The notes under the pieces were generated by a model, which had not been told where the DNA came from, made no database searches, and saw only the letters and a list, made by a program, of their open reading frames with translations. From Betaproteobacteria bacterium (lineage in GTDB: Bacteria > Pseudomonadota > Gammaproteobacteria > Burkholderiales > Burkholderiaceae), in contig RFXC01000201.1 of NCBI GenBank assembly GCA_009921765.1, forward strand, positions 1-7,706: a stretch of 7,706 bases of DNA. Direction: 5' to 3'. Both the position numbers and the translations under genes were made by a program. Positions 1 through 6,144 of this stretch are shown here, one piece after another. The stretch's first letter is position 1. The number at the start of each line of letters is the position of its first letter.

Positions 1-1
1 T

Positions 2-22
2 GAGCGAGCGCGAGCGAGCGAG
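2..22. repeat. Short GAGC tandem and mirror repeat at window edge
   Basis: GAGC units are repeated, interrupted once by an extra GC. Positions 2-18 (GAGCGAGCGCGAGCGAG) read the same in both directions on one strand, a mirror repeat. It lies at the very edge of the window, beyond the last gene. It may be part of a longer repeat or simply local low complexity; no function can be assigned. Confidence 0.5.
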
Positions 23-62
23 TTTGTGTCCGCCTCCGCCCGGCGTCTGCTCACCGAGGGCA

Positions 63-80
63 CCGGCGCGTATGCGCCGG
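63..80 (-). terminator. GC-rich hairpin downstream of the last gene (weak terminator candidate)
   Basis: CCGGCGC (63-69) and GCGCCGG (74-80) form a perfect 7-bp stem with a 4-nt loop, 66 nt beyond the stop codon of the reductase gene. No T-run follows in the direction of transcription, so it is not a standard intrinsic terminator, although GC-rich genomes often have such hairpins at transcript ends. The rest of positions 1-146 shows no supportable gene. Confidence 0.4.
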
Positions 81-146
81 CGCAGCCAGTCGATCCGCCA
101 CCCGGCTCCCGCCCCGGCCGACGCGCACCCGAAGAAGCGCCCCCCC

Positions 147-1130
147 TTAGCGGTCGAGCGTGATCGCGATCTTCCCCACATGCGTATCGGCCTTCATGCG
201 CTCAACCGCCTGCGGCAGCTGGTCAAACGGGAACACCGCATCGATCAAGGGCTTCAGCCGCCCGTCGCGCACCAGCGGCAGCATGTCCCGGATGAATCCG
301 TCGATGGTCTGGGCGCGCTGCTCCGCTGTCCGATAGCGGTTGCTGACACCAAACAGCTTGAGCCGTCTGCTGTGGAGATCGTCGACATCGATCTCGGCGC
401 GCTTGACGCCGTCGACATGCCCCACCTGGGCAAGCCTGCCCATGTAGGCAAGCGACTGCATCAGGGCATCGAACACCGATCCGCCAACATTGTTGATGGC
501 AAGCTGAACCCCCTTGCCATCGGTAAAGCGCTTCACCGCTTCAACGAAATCCGATCCTCGGGTGACGATGCCTTCATCGAGCCCCACCTTACGAAGCGCC
601 TCGAGCTTGGCCGCTGAACCCGACGTGCCGATCACCTTCGCGCCCAAAGCCTTGCCGATCTGGAGGCAAGCCACACCCACTCCGGATGCCACCGCGGTGA
701 CCAGCATGGTGTCGCCGGCCTTGAGTTCTCCATTGGGAACGATCATGTCGTAGGCAACCGCGTACGCAATCGGGATCGAGCCCGCATCGACCCAGCTCAC
801 GTTGTCAGGCACAGGCATGGAATCGCGCTCATCAAGAATCGTGCGCTCGGCAAATCCACCCGAGGCGCGCCCCATGACGCGATCACCCAGGCGGTATCGC
901 TTGACGCCCTCGCCCAGCGCGCTGACAACGCCCGCGGCTTCCATGCCGCAGCGCTTCACCTGCGCCGCACCCTTGACCGCGACCACCCGGCTTCCGCCAT
1001 GCAGAAACTCACCGCGATTGAGCGACGCAGCCATCACGTCGATTTGCACCTGCCCCGGTCCGGGAACGGGATCGGGTTGATCGGCCAGACTCAGCGCGAG
1101 CGAGCCCGCTTCAAGCATCCACGCCTTCAT
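147..1130 (-). CDS. MDR-superfamily NAD(P)H quinone oxidoreductase/enoyl reductase-like protein
   Basis: Cytoplasmic medium-chain reductase (327 aa, typical for quinone-oxidoreductase relatives). The N-terminal GroES-like domain has LNRGEF at 37-42, the Asn-containing form seen in zinc-free quinone oxidoreductases, and it lacks both the catalytic-zinc Cys-Gly set and the four-Cys structural zinc lobe. The Rossmann domain carries the nucleotide-binding segment VASGVGVACLQIGKALGAKVIGTS (147-170), followed by INNVGG and GRLAQVG; the C-terminus ends VGKIAITLDR, the usual closing strand. It should use NAD(P)H without zinc to reduce a quinone, an enone or an enoyl-CoA-like double bond. The ATG at 1130 has AAGGGAG 8 nt upstream, inside the end of the crotonase gene, and lies 3 nt from that gene's stop, so translation is probably coupled. 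It is the last gene of the unit in view. Confidence 0.9.
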   Translation of the reverse strand: MKAWMLEAGSLALSLADQPDPVPGPGQVQIDVMAASLNRGEFLHGGSRVVAVKGAAQVKRCGMEAAGVVSALGEGVKRYRLGDRVMGRASGGFAERTILDERDSMPVPDNVSWVDAGSIPIAYAVAYDMIVPNGELKAGDTMLVTAVASGVGVACLQIGKALGAKVIGTSGSAAKLEALRKVGLDEGIVTRGSDFVEAVKRFTDGKGVQLAINNVGGSVFDALMQSLAYMGRLAQVGHVDGVKRAEIDVDDLHSRRLKLFGVSNRYRTAEQRAQTIDGFIRDMLPLVRDGRLKPLIDAVFPFDQLPQAVERMKADTHVGKIAITLDR

Positions 1131-1133
1131 CTT

Positions 1134-1919
1134 TCAAACTCCCTTGAATTGAGGTTTACGCTTTTCGGCGAACGCCTTGCGGCCTTCCTGATAGTCCTGG
1201 CTCGCGAAACACGCATCGGTCATCTGGCGAACGCGGGCAACAGCCTCCGGTGCTTCACCCGCGGCCCAGGTCCGCATTGCAGCCTTCGCAGCCCGCACGG
1301 TGAGCGGCGCACTCACCGACAGCCACTGCAGATACTGGTTGACCGTTTCATCGAGTTGCTCGTCGGCTACCGAGCGATTGACAAACCCCAGCCGCGCAGC
1401 CTCGGGTCCATCGAACTGGCGACCGGTGAAGACGATGTCTGCAGCATGGGCCGAGGGCAGCACTTCCATCAGTCGGCGAACACTCTCGTACCGAACACCC
1501 AGACCCAGTTTGGCCGCAGGCATGGCAAAGCGCGCCCGGTCGTTGCAGATCCGCAAGTCACACGAGGCTGCGAGGTAAAGTCCGCCCCCCATGCAAATTC
1601 CACGAATCTTGGCGAGCGTGGGTTTGGCGGCCGCGAGCACAGCCGCGTACGCCGTGTCCACGGCTTCGTTGTAGATGGTGGAGGCATCGAGCGTGCCACG
1701 CTTTTTCTCGAATTCCGAGATGTCGGCGCCCGATACGAACGCTTTCTCGCCATCGCCGGCAAGCACGATCGCAAAGACCTCGGGGTCAGCATCAAACCGC
1801 GCAATCGCCTGGGGCACGTCGCACCACATCTCATAGGTGACCGCGTTGTGACGTTCAAGGTTCGAAAAAACAATCCAGCCGATTCCGTCGGCCTGATGCA
1901 CATTCAAGGCTGCCGCCAT
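1134..1919 (-). CDS. Crotonase-fold (enoyl-CoA hydratase/isomerase family) protein lacking both hydratase glutamates
   Basis: CoA-ester enzyme of 261 aa, the usual crotonase size. The two oxyanion-hole segments are present: FVSGADISEF (61-70) and ICMGGGLYLAASCDL (108-122). The C-terminus FAEKRKPQFKGV matches the conserved crotonase ending. Aligned by eye to rat mitochondrial enoyl-CoA hydratase, the two catalytic glutamates (E144 in GGGCE and E164 in QPE) correspond to Y115 (GGGLY) and A135 (MPA). Classical syn-hydration is therefore unlikely; isomerase, hydrolase, decarboxylase or C-C cleaving chemistry is possible, as in other crotonases. The FAMPAAKLGLG version is, as I recall, common in a proteobacterial subgroup usually annotated simply as enoyl-CoA hydratase. 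The ATG at 1919 has GGAG 6 nt upstream. The reductase gene follows after 3 nt, so the two are co-expressed and may act in sequence. Confidence 0.88.
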   Translation of the reverse strand: MAAALNVHQADGIGWIVFSNLERHNAVTYEMWCDVPQAIARFDADPEVFAIVLAGDGEKAFVSGADISEFEKKRGTLDASTIYNEAVDTAYAAVLAAAKPTLAKIRGICMGGGLYLAASCDLRICNDRARFAMPAAKLGLGVRYESVRRLMEVLPSAHAADIVFTGRQFDGPEAARLGFVNRSVADEQLDETVNQYLQWLSVSAPLTVRAAKAAMRTWAAGEAPEAVARVRQMTDACFASQDYQEGRKAFAEKRKPQFKGV

Positions 1920-1963
1920 TTGCTTCTCCAGTCATCAGCAATAAGGAACAACGCCAGTTACTC

Positions 1964-1981
1964 AACCCGCATGGCGGGGTT
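1964..1981 (-). other. Short intergenic hairpin after the Bug gene
   Basis: In the 67-nt gap between the Bug protein and the crotonase gene, CCCGC (1966-1970) and GCGGG (1974-1978) form a 5-bp stem with a 3-nt loop, extended by AA/TT across one bulged G. It lies 5 nt past the Bug stop codon. No T-run follows on the transcribed side, so it is at most a weak terminator, a processing site or an mRNA 3'-end stabiliser. Confidence 0.35.
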
Positions 1982-1986
1982 TCAAA

Positions 1987-2982
1987 TCATCTCGCCGCGA
2001 GCCCTGCGTCCTTGACCACCTTCGCCCAGACTGCGGTTTCACGCCGCATGGTGGCAGCCAGCACATCAGGCCCATCGGGCTTCGGCTCCATTCCATGGCC
2101 ATGCAACTGTTCAACCACATCAGACGACTTGAGCGTTGCCACCAGCGCCTCGGTGAGCCGGGCCCTGATGGGCATCGGTGTTTTCGCGGGGGCCACAAAT
2201 GCATACCAGTTCACCGCGTCATAGCCTGCATAACCGCTTTCGGCAACGGTAGGCGTCATGGGAAGATCTCGCGCACGTGCGGCACCCGTGGTGGCGAGCG
2301 CCAGGATCCGGCCGGTTCGGATGTGCGGCAGGGCGCTTGGAAGCGACGCCATCACCGACGGTACCTGACCGCCCAGCAGGTCGGTCATCGCGGGCCCACC
2401 GCCCTTGTAGGCAATATGCGGAATCGCGGTGCCCGCCATTGCATTCAGAAGTTCGCCCGCCAGGTGGCCTGCGCTGCCGATGCCCGAACTTCCGTAGCTC
2501 AGTCTGGCGCCGTCACTGCGCGCAAGCGCAAGGTAGTCGGCGAGTGACCGGACCGGCACACCGGGATGGACCACCACGACATTGGGAAATACCACGCCCA
2601 TGGTGAGCGGCGCGTAATCGCGCTCCACGTCATAGCTCACCTTTTGCATGTGGGGCGTGACGGCAAACGGTCCGACCGCTCCGAGCAGGATGGTGTAGCC
2701 ATCAGGCGCTGCAGCGGCGAGCAGTTCCATCGCAACCACGCCGCCACCGCCCGCCCGGTTTTCGACCACCACCTGCTGACGGATCTGCTCTGCGAGCCGC
2801 TTGGCCACGATGCGCGCGGTGATGTCGGTGCCGCCCCCGGGCGCGAACCCCACCAGAATTCGAACGGTCCGCGATGGAAAGTCGGTGGCGGCTGGCTGCG
2901 CGGCCGCCGAACCGGCGCCACCTCCCGCCAATGCGCCCAACACCATCGCTATGAGGAATGTCCAAAGCTTTGAACCCGACAT
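1987..2982 (-). CDS. Bug/TctC-family periplasmic solute-binding protein
   Basis: Extracytoplasmic binding protein (331 aa from the ATG at 2982) of the tripartite tricarboxylate transporter (Bug) family, which bind carboxylates and related small molecules. It has a short positive N-terminus (K5), a hydrophobic core at about 7-24 and an Ala-rich region ending AAAQPA that suits signal-peptidase I cleavage near residue 28. Family marks follow: FPSRTVRI (35-42), FAPGGGTDITAR (46-57), VENRAGGGG (73-81) and APDGYTILL (92-100), then YGSSGIGSAGHLAGELL and IAYKGGGPAMTDLLGGQV in the middle. No TctA/TctB membrane genes are near, so it is an orphan binding protein; such orphans are common in Burkholderiales and some act in sensing rather than transport. 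It sits 45 nt after the acyl-CoA dehydrogenase, implying that its ligand relates to the catabolic substrate. Confidence 0.93.
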   Translation of the reverse strand: MSGSKLWTFLIAMVLGALAGGGAGSAAAQPAATDFPSRTVRILVGFAPGGGTDITARIVAKRLAEQIRQQVVVENRAGGGGVVAMELLAAAAPDGYTILLGAVGPFAVTPHMQKVSYDVERDYAPLTMGVVFPNVVVVHPGVPVRSLADYLALARSDGARLSYGSSGIGSAGHLAGELLNAMAGTAIPHIAYKGGGPAMTDLLGGQVPSVMASLPSALPHIRTGRILALATTGAARARDLPMTPTVAESGYAGYDAVNWYAFVAPAKTPMPIRARLTEALVATLKSSDVVEQLHGHGMEPKPDGPDVLAATMRRETAVWAKVVKDAGLAAR

Positions 2983-2985
2983 GTT

Positions 2986-2998
2986 CCCTCCCCTCCCC
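2986..2998 (-). promoter_or_regulatory. Strong ribosome-binding site that sets the Bug-protein start
   Basis: On the minus strand GGGGAGGGGAGGG is followed by AAC and the ATG at 2982. This unusually long purine run contains more than one Shine-Dalgarno-like core. An in-frame TTG at 3000 lies immediately upstream of it, so that start would place the ribosome-binding site inside the gene; the ATG is preferred. Confidence 0.75.
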
Positions 2999-3027
2999 AA
3001 CTGCCGCCACCCACCGACATCCGATTG

Positions 3028-4200
3028 CTAGTGCGAACGCCCCAACCGCCGCGCGAGACTCCACCGATGGACCTCCGAGGGCCCGTCGTACACCCGAAAG
3101 GCGCGCACATCCCGGAAAATTCTGGACACCTCGGTATCGGTCGTGAGCCCGAGTCCGCCCATGGCCTGCATGGAACGATCGACGATCCGGTAGATCGCCT
3201 CCGAGCAGAGCACCTTGGCCATGCTGCTCTCGCGGTTGCCGCGTCCGCCCTGATCGAGGAGCCAGGCCGTATGCCAGATCGCGAGACGGGCACTGTGCAG
3301 ATCGAGTTCGTTGTCGGCGAGCGCAAACCCCACGCCCTCGTGATCGATCAGGCGCGACCCAAACGCCGTGCGGCGGTTCGCATAGTCCACCGCAATGTCG
3401 TGCGCCCGACGCGCCGCACCCAGCCAGCGCATGCAATGCGTGAGGCGCGCAGGAACCAGCCGGACCTGCGCATAGCGAAACCCGCCCCCCACTTCGCCCA
3501 GCACGGCTGATTCCGGCACGCGCAGGTTGGTGAACCGCACCTCTGCGTGGCCACCACAGAAACTCGAATCGATCGAATCCAGCAGGCGCTCGATCGAGAA
3601 CCCGGGCGTTGGCAAATCGGTCATGAACATGGTTGCGCCCACGTCCTGACCATCAACGAGCGTGCGTGCCATGATGATCGCCATGCCAGCGCCCTCGGCG
3701 CCGGTGATCAGCCACTTGTGCCCGTTGATCACAAAGTCGGTTCCCTCGCGCACCGCAACGGTCTGAAGCAGACCCGGATCGCTGCCAGCGCCCGGTGCGG
3801 GCTCGGTCATGCAGAAGCAGGACCGGATCTCGGCACTTGCGAGACGCGACAACCAGCGCGACTGCTGGGCCTCGGTGCCAACGATCCCCATCAAATGCAT
3901 ATTGCCTTCGTCGGGCGCCGCGCAGTGCATGGCGATCGGCCCCAGCATGGAATAGCCCGATTCCTCAAACAGCACCGCTCGCCCCACGTGGCTCAGCGCC
4001 AGACCGCCCCAGCGCTCCTCGACTTGCGGCGCGAGCAGGCCCGCCTCACGCGCAAGTGAATTCAGTTCGCGCCGCAGATCGTCGGTTGGACCATGCGCAG
4101 TGCGGCGCTCATCCTTCTCGAACGGGATCACCTGTTCACGGATGAAGGCACGCGTGCGATCGCGAAGCTCGGCGAGTTCGGCGGGAATCGAGAAATCCAT
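3028..4200 (-). CDS. Acyl-CoA dehydrogenase family protein
   Basis: FAD flavoenzyme (390 aa, standard length) expected to introduce an alpha,beta double bond into an acyl-CoA and pass electrons to electron-transfer flavoprotein. Visible parts in order: N-terminal helical domain (about 1-120), the FAD/substrate loop CFCMTEPAPGAGSDP (128-142), the beta-domain segment INGHKWLITGA (158-168), and the C-terminal helical domain with NRRTAFG (275-281), MQAMGGLG (344-351) and YDGPSEVHR (371-379). At the site of the usual medium-chain catalytic Glu (YEG) this protein has Asp372 (YDG), a pattern I associate with ACAD10/11-like and some bacterial paralogues. The ATG at 4200 has GGAG 6 nt upstream. The gap before it makes it the likely first gene of the left-hand unit. 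Substrate is unknown; the neighbours suggest a branched, cyclic or aromatic-derived acyl-CoA rather than ordinary fatty acids. Confidence 0.93.
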   Translation of the reverse strand: MDFSIPAELAELRDRTRAFIREQVIPFEKDERRTAHGPTDDLRRELNSLAREAGLLAPQVEERWGGLALSHVGRAVLFEESGYSMLGPIAMHCAAPDEGNMHLMGIVGTEAQQSRWLSRLASAEIRSCFCMTEPAPGAGSDPGLLQTVAVREGTDFVINGHKWLITGAEGAGMAIIMARTLVDGQDVGATMFMTDLPTPGFSIERLLDSIDSSFCGGHAEVRFTNLRVPESAVLGEVGGGFRYAQVRLVPARLTHCMRWLGAARRAHDIAVDYANRRTAFGSRLIDHEGVGFALADNELDLHSARLAIWHTAWLLDQGGRGNRESSMAKVLCSEAIYRIVDRSMQAMGGLGLTTDTEVSRIFRDVRAFRVYDGPSEVHRWSLARRLGRSH

Positions 4201-4216
4201 TCGGGGCTCCAGCGGC

Positions 4217-4234
4217 CGGTGCGAACGCGCACCG
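4217..4234 (-). other. 7-bp inverted repeat in the leader of the acyl-CoA dehydrogenase gene
   Basis: On the minus strand CGGTGCG and CGCACCG flank the 4-nt loop CGTT, a perfect 7-bp stem; after a C/C mismatch a further GG/CC pair can extend it. It lies between the candidate -10 and the GGAG ribosome-binding site (4210-4207), ending 6 nt before that site. No T-run follows, so a standard intrinsic terminator is unlikely. It could be an mRNA leader hairpin or a DNA operator. The structure is certain; the function is not. Confidence 0.45.
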
Positions 4235-4240
4235 CCCCCG

Positions 4241-4270
4241 AATCTATCGCAATGTGGGCCGGGAAGTCAG
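4241..4270 (-). promoter_or_regulatory. Weak sigma70-like promoter candidate for the acyl-CoA dehydrogenase unit
   Basis: On the minus strand CTGACT (4270-4265) and TAGATT (4246-4241) are separated by 18 nt; each matches the -35 and -10 consensus at four of six positions. The -10 lies in the most AT-rich patch of the 135-nt gap between the VOC and acyl-CoA dehydrogenase genes, about 40 nt before the start codon. Support is limited to these weak matches and the position; the downstream genes may instead be read through from the upstream unit. Confidence 0.3.
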
Positions 4271-4275
4271 TTGAC
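4266..4275. promoter_or_regulatory. Small perfect palindrome, possible operator
   Basis: The 10-mer GTCAGTTGAC has perfect GTCA/TGAC half-sites separated by 2 nt. It lies in the gap between the VOC gene and the acyl-CoA dehydrogenase gene, and overlaps the -35-like element of the weak promoter candidate read toward the dehydrogenase. A wider pair CGGGA (4260-4264) and TCCCG (4284-4288) flanks it. Binding by a repressor is inference from position and symmetry only, and a 10-nt palindrome can arise by chance. Confidence 0.3.
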
Positions 4276-4335
4276 AGTCGCGATCCCGACCCGAACCGCC
4301 CGGCCAACAGACGGCAAGCGCCACCGATACCGCGG

Positions 4336-4836
4336 TCAGCGCTGGTTCACACCCAGCCGTGGATAGTGCGCTGGGTCGAAGAAACTGCTGCCGGCGACGT
4401 AGACGCGACCAGGGCTCATGTCGGGCGGAGGCCCTGTTTCGGCCGAGCCCTCGAAGGTGAGCTCGAGCTGCACACCACTGGGGTCATAGACGAACAGCTG
4501 CCACAGCGTGGTACCCGGCACCAGGAACTCGCGCCAGGGCAGACCGAATTGACGAAACCGCTCGCGAAACTCATGAAACCCCGAACACGAGAGCGACACA
4601 TGATCGATCGCCGCAGTGCCCGAGGGCGCCCGTCCGTCTGCGCCCAGCGCCGGCCCGCCCGCATAAATGTGCATGATGGGCTGGCCGCCCGGGATGGGGC
4701 ACGCGAGCCAGGCACCCGGATAACCGAAATCGGGACGGAATACATCACGAAGCCCGATCACGTCGCAATAAAAGGCGCGAGTGGCCGCAAGGTCACTGGT
4801 CTTGATTGCGATATGGAACAGGCCGTTGATCACCAC
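4336..4836 (-). CDS. VOC-fold protein (glyoxalase/extradiol dioxygenase superfamily)
   Basis: A 166-aa protein with two beta-alpha-beta-beta-beta modules of the vicinal oxygen chelate fold. Module one opens with GLFHIAIKTSDL and FYCDVIGL; module two opens with AIDHVSLSC and ends with YDPSGVQLELTFE. Likely metal ligands are H8, H56 (IMHIYAG), H79 and E125, matching the usual positions at the first and last strands of each module. The activity could be lyase, isomerase, epimerase or ring-cleaving dioxygenase; sequence alone does not decide. There are two adjacent GTG codons at 4836 and 4833; the second overlaps the FAD-subunit stop as GTGA, so the start is translationally coupled and either may be used. 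No strong ribosome-binding site is visible. It is the last gene before a 135-nt gap, so it probably closes the upstream transcription unit. Confidence 0.85.
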   Translation of the reverse strand: MVINGLFHIAIKTSDLAATRAFYCDVIGLRDVFRPDFGYPGAWLACPIPGGQPIMHIYAGGPALGADGRAPSGTAAIDHVSLSCSGFHEFRERFRQFGLPWREFLVPGTTLWQLFVYDPSGVQLELTFEGSAETGPPPDMSPGRVYVAGSSFFDPAHYPRLGVNQR

Positions 4837-5642
4837 GATACGGGCTCGCTCAGGACGCGCGCGACTGCACGCGTTGCCATGACGGTGACCATCTCGGCGC
4901 GGTACTCGGCACCCGCATGGATGTCGGCATTGAGCCCCTCCGAGGGAATCTGAATGCTGGCCACAGACTCCGGCGCGAACTGCGCGCTCAGCGCCCGCTC
5001 CATGTCTGGAATGCGAAACACGCCCGGACCTGCTCCCGTCACGGCCACGCGCACGCCAGTTCCGAAGTCGGCCACATACACACCCACAATCGCGTAGCGC
5101 GACGCCGGGTGCCGGTATTTGACGTAGGCCGCACGCCTCGGCACCTTGAATTCAATGGCAGTGATGAGTTCGTCGGCTTCGAGCGCGGTCTGGAACATGC
5201 CGAGGAAGAACGCATCGGCCGCAATGCGCCGCCTGTCGGTGATCACCGTGGCATCGAGGGCAAGCACTGCCGAGGGGTAATCAGCCGCCGGATCGTTGTT
5301 GGCGACAGACCCACCCAGCGTGCCCATGTTGCGCACCATGCGATCGGCAATGCCCCCCGCGAGCGCAGCGAGCGACGGCAACGCACGCTGCAGATCGGCA
5401 GACGCTGCCACCTCGGCATGCCGGGTCATGGCGCCGATGGTGACTGTGCGGCCATCAACCCGAATGCCGGCCAGCGAGGCAATGGCGCCCAGATCGACAA
5501 GCTCGGCGGGATCGGTCAGACGAAGCTTCATGCTGGCGACCAGGCTCTGTCCTCCCGCCAGCAACCGCGCTCCGGGCTGCGCCTGGAGTCGCTCCCGGGC
5601 CTGCTCGACCGACGTTGCGCGCTGGTAATTGAATGAATACAT
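4830..5642 (-). CDS. FAD-binding medium subunit of molybdenum hydroxylase (CoxM-like)
   Basis: FAD subunit (270 aa) of the same molybdenum hydroxylase, oxidised by a downstream acceptor. The first FAD-binding motif is LLAGGQSL (27-34); the second is RNMGTLGGSVANNDPAADYP (104-123), which contacts the FAD pyrophosphate. A C-terminal domain follows, with KYRHPASRYAIVGV and AEYRAEMV, as in CO-dehydrogenase flavoprotein C-terminal domains. The protein contains no cysteine, so it lacks the extra [4Fe-4S] insertion of 4-hydroxybenzoyl-CoA reductase-type subunits; this argues against a benzoyl-CoA-reductase role. The ATG at 5642 has GGGAG 8 nt upstream and lies 3 nt after the small-subunit stop. The 3' end overlaps the VOC gene. 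The order small-medium without a large subunit is unusual, because most operons of this type carry all three genes together. Confidence 0.92.
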   Translation of the reverse strand: MYSFNYQRATSVEQARERLQAQPGARLLAGGQSLVASMKLRLTDPAELVDLGAIASLAGIRVDGRTVTIGAMTRHAEVAASADLQRALPSLAALAGGIADRMVRNMGTLGGSVANNDPAADYPSAVLALDATVITDRRRIAADAFFLGMFQTALEADELITAIEFKVPRRAAYVKYRHPASRYAIVGVYVADFGTGVRVAVTGAGPGVFRIPDMERALSAQFAPESVASIQIPSEGLNADIHAGAEYRAEMVTVMATRAVARVLSEPVSW

Positions 5643-5645
5643 GAC

Positions 5646-6122
5646 TCAGGCTCCCGGCATGAGGGTGGCCGCTTTCTTCACCGCACGCACGATGTTGTGA
5701 TAGCCAGTGCAGCGGCATAAATTACCGTCGAGCTGCTCGCGGATCTGGTCTTCGGTGGGATCGGGAATACGCCGCAACAGATCGATTGCGCTCATCACCA
5801 TGCCGGGCGTGCAGTAGCCGCATTGCAGGCCGTGTTCGAGATGAAACGCCTGCTGCATCGGGTGCAGAGTGCCGTCTGGGGCTGCGATGCCTTCGATGGT
5901 CGTGACCTGCGCGCCTTCTGCCTGCATGGCCAGCATGTTGCAGCTTTTTACGGCGCGGCCATTGACATGCAGCGTGCAGGCCCCGCACTGCGCCGTGTCA
6001 CAGCCAACATGCGTGCCCGTCAGCTTCAGCGTCTCGCGAATGAACTGCACAAGCAGCGTGCGCTCTTCAACGTCATGGCTCACGGCTTTGCCGTTCACCG
6101 TCATGGATACCCTGACTGTCAT
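5646..6122 (-). CDS. [2Fe-2S] small subunit of xanthine dehydrogenase/CO dehydrogenase-type molybdenum hydroxylase
   Basis: Electron-transfer subunit (158 aa, the usual size) of a three-subunit molybdenum hydroxylase, passing electrons from the molybdenum site to FAD. The N-terminal plant-ferredoxin-like domain has C41, C46, C49 and C61 (CDTAQCGAC then SC). The C-terminal helical domain holds the second cluster with C101, C104, C136 and C138 (QCGYC and CRC). Q100 sits where family members contact the molybdopterin cytosine dinucleotide. Both cluster sites are therefore complete. The ATG at 6122 has a GGGAG site 11 nt upstream; an in-frame ATG six codons later is a weaker alternative, because homologues as I recall them begin a few residues before the MTVNGK strand. 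The FAD subunit follows after 3 nt. The large catalytic subunit is not in the window, so the substrate is unknown; relatives hydroxylate CO, purines, nicotinate, quinoline, isoquinoline and aldehydes. Confidence 0.93.
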   Translation of the reverse strand: MTVRVSMTVNGKAVSHDVEERTLLVQFIRETLKLTGTHVGCDTAQCGACTLHVNGRAVKSCNMLAMQAEGAQVTTIEGIAAPDGTLHPMQQAFHLEHGLQCGYCTPGMVMSAIDLLRRIPDPTEDQIREQLDGNLCRCTGYHNIVRAVKKAATLMPGA

Positions 6123-6144
6123 GAGTGAGAAAACTCCCGGTGGA

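Noticed and set aside
999..2015. Plus-strand open frame of 338 codons
   Set aside because: It is antisense to the crotonase gene and the start of the reductase gene, with no family motif; the minus-strand proteins are clearly real.
2983..3000. TTG start at 3000 for the Bug protein, adding six residues
   Set aside because: The added codons are the purine-rich ribosome-binding site itself; the ATG at 2982 gives a normal signal peptide.
2702..3436. Minus-strand open frame of 244 codons in another frame
   Set aside because: It overlaps both the acyl-CoA dehydrogenase and Bug genes out of frame and shows no domain; the in-frame products carry all the expected motifs.
4271..4276. Perfect plus-strand TTGACA, a consensus -35 hexamer
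   Set aside because: No suitable -10 follows at 16-18 nt on the plus strand and no plus-strand gene lies downstream. It is better read as part of the palindrome there.
4093..4953. Plus-strand open frame of 286 codons crossing the 4201-4335 gap
   Set aside because: It spans the gap but is antisense to three recognised genes, lacks any recognisable domain and has an Arg-rich, low-complexity composition.
4830..5642. FAD subunit belonging to a 4-hydroxybenzoyl-CoA reductase
   Set aside because: That enzyme's FAD subunit has a cysteine-bearing insertion for an extra [4Fe-4S] cluster; this protein contains no cysteine.
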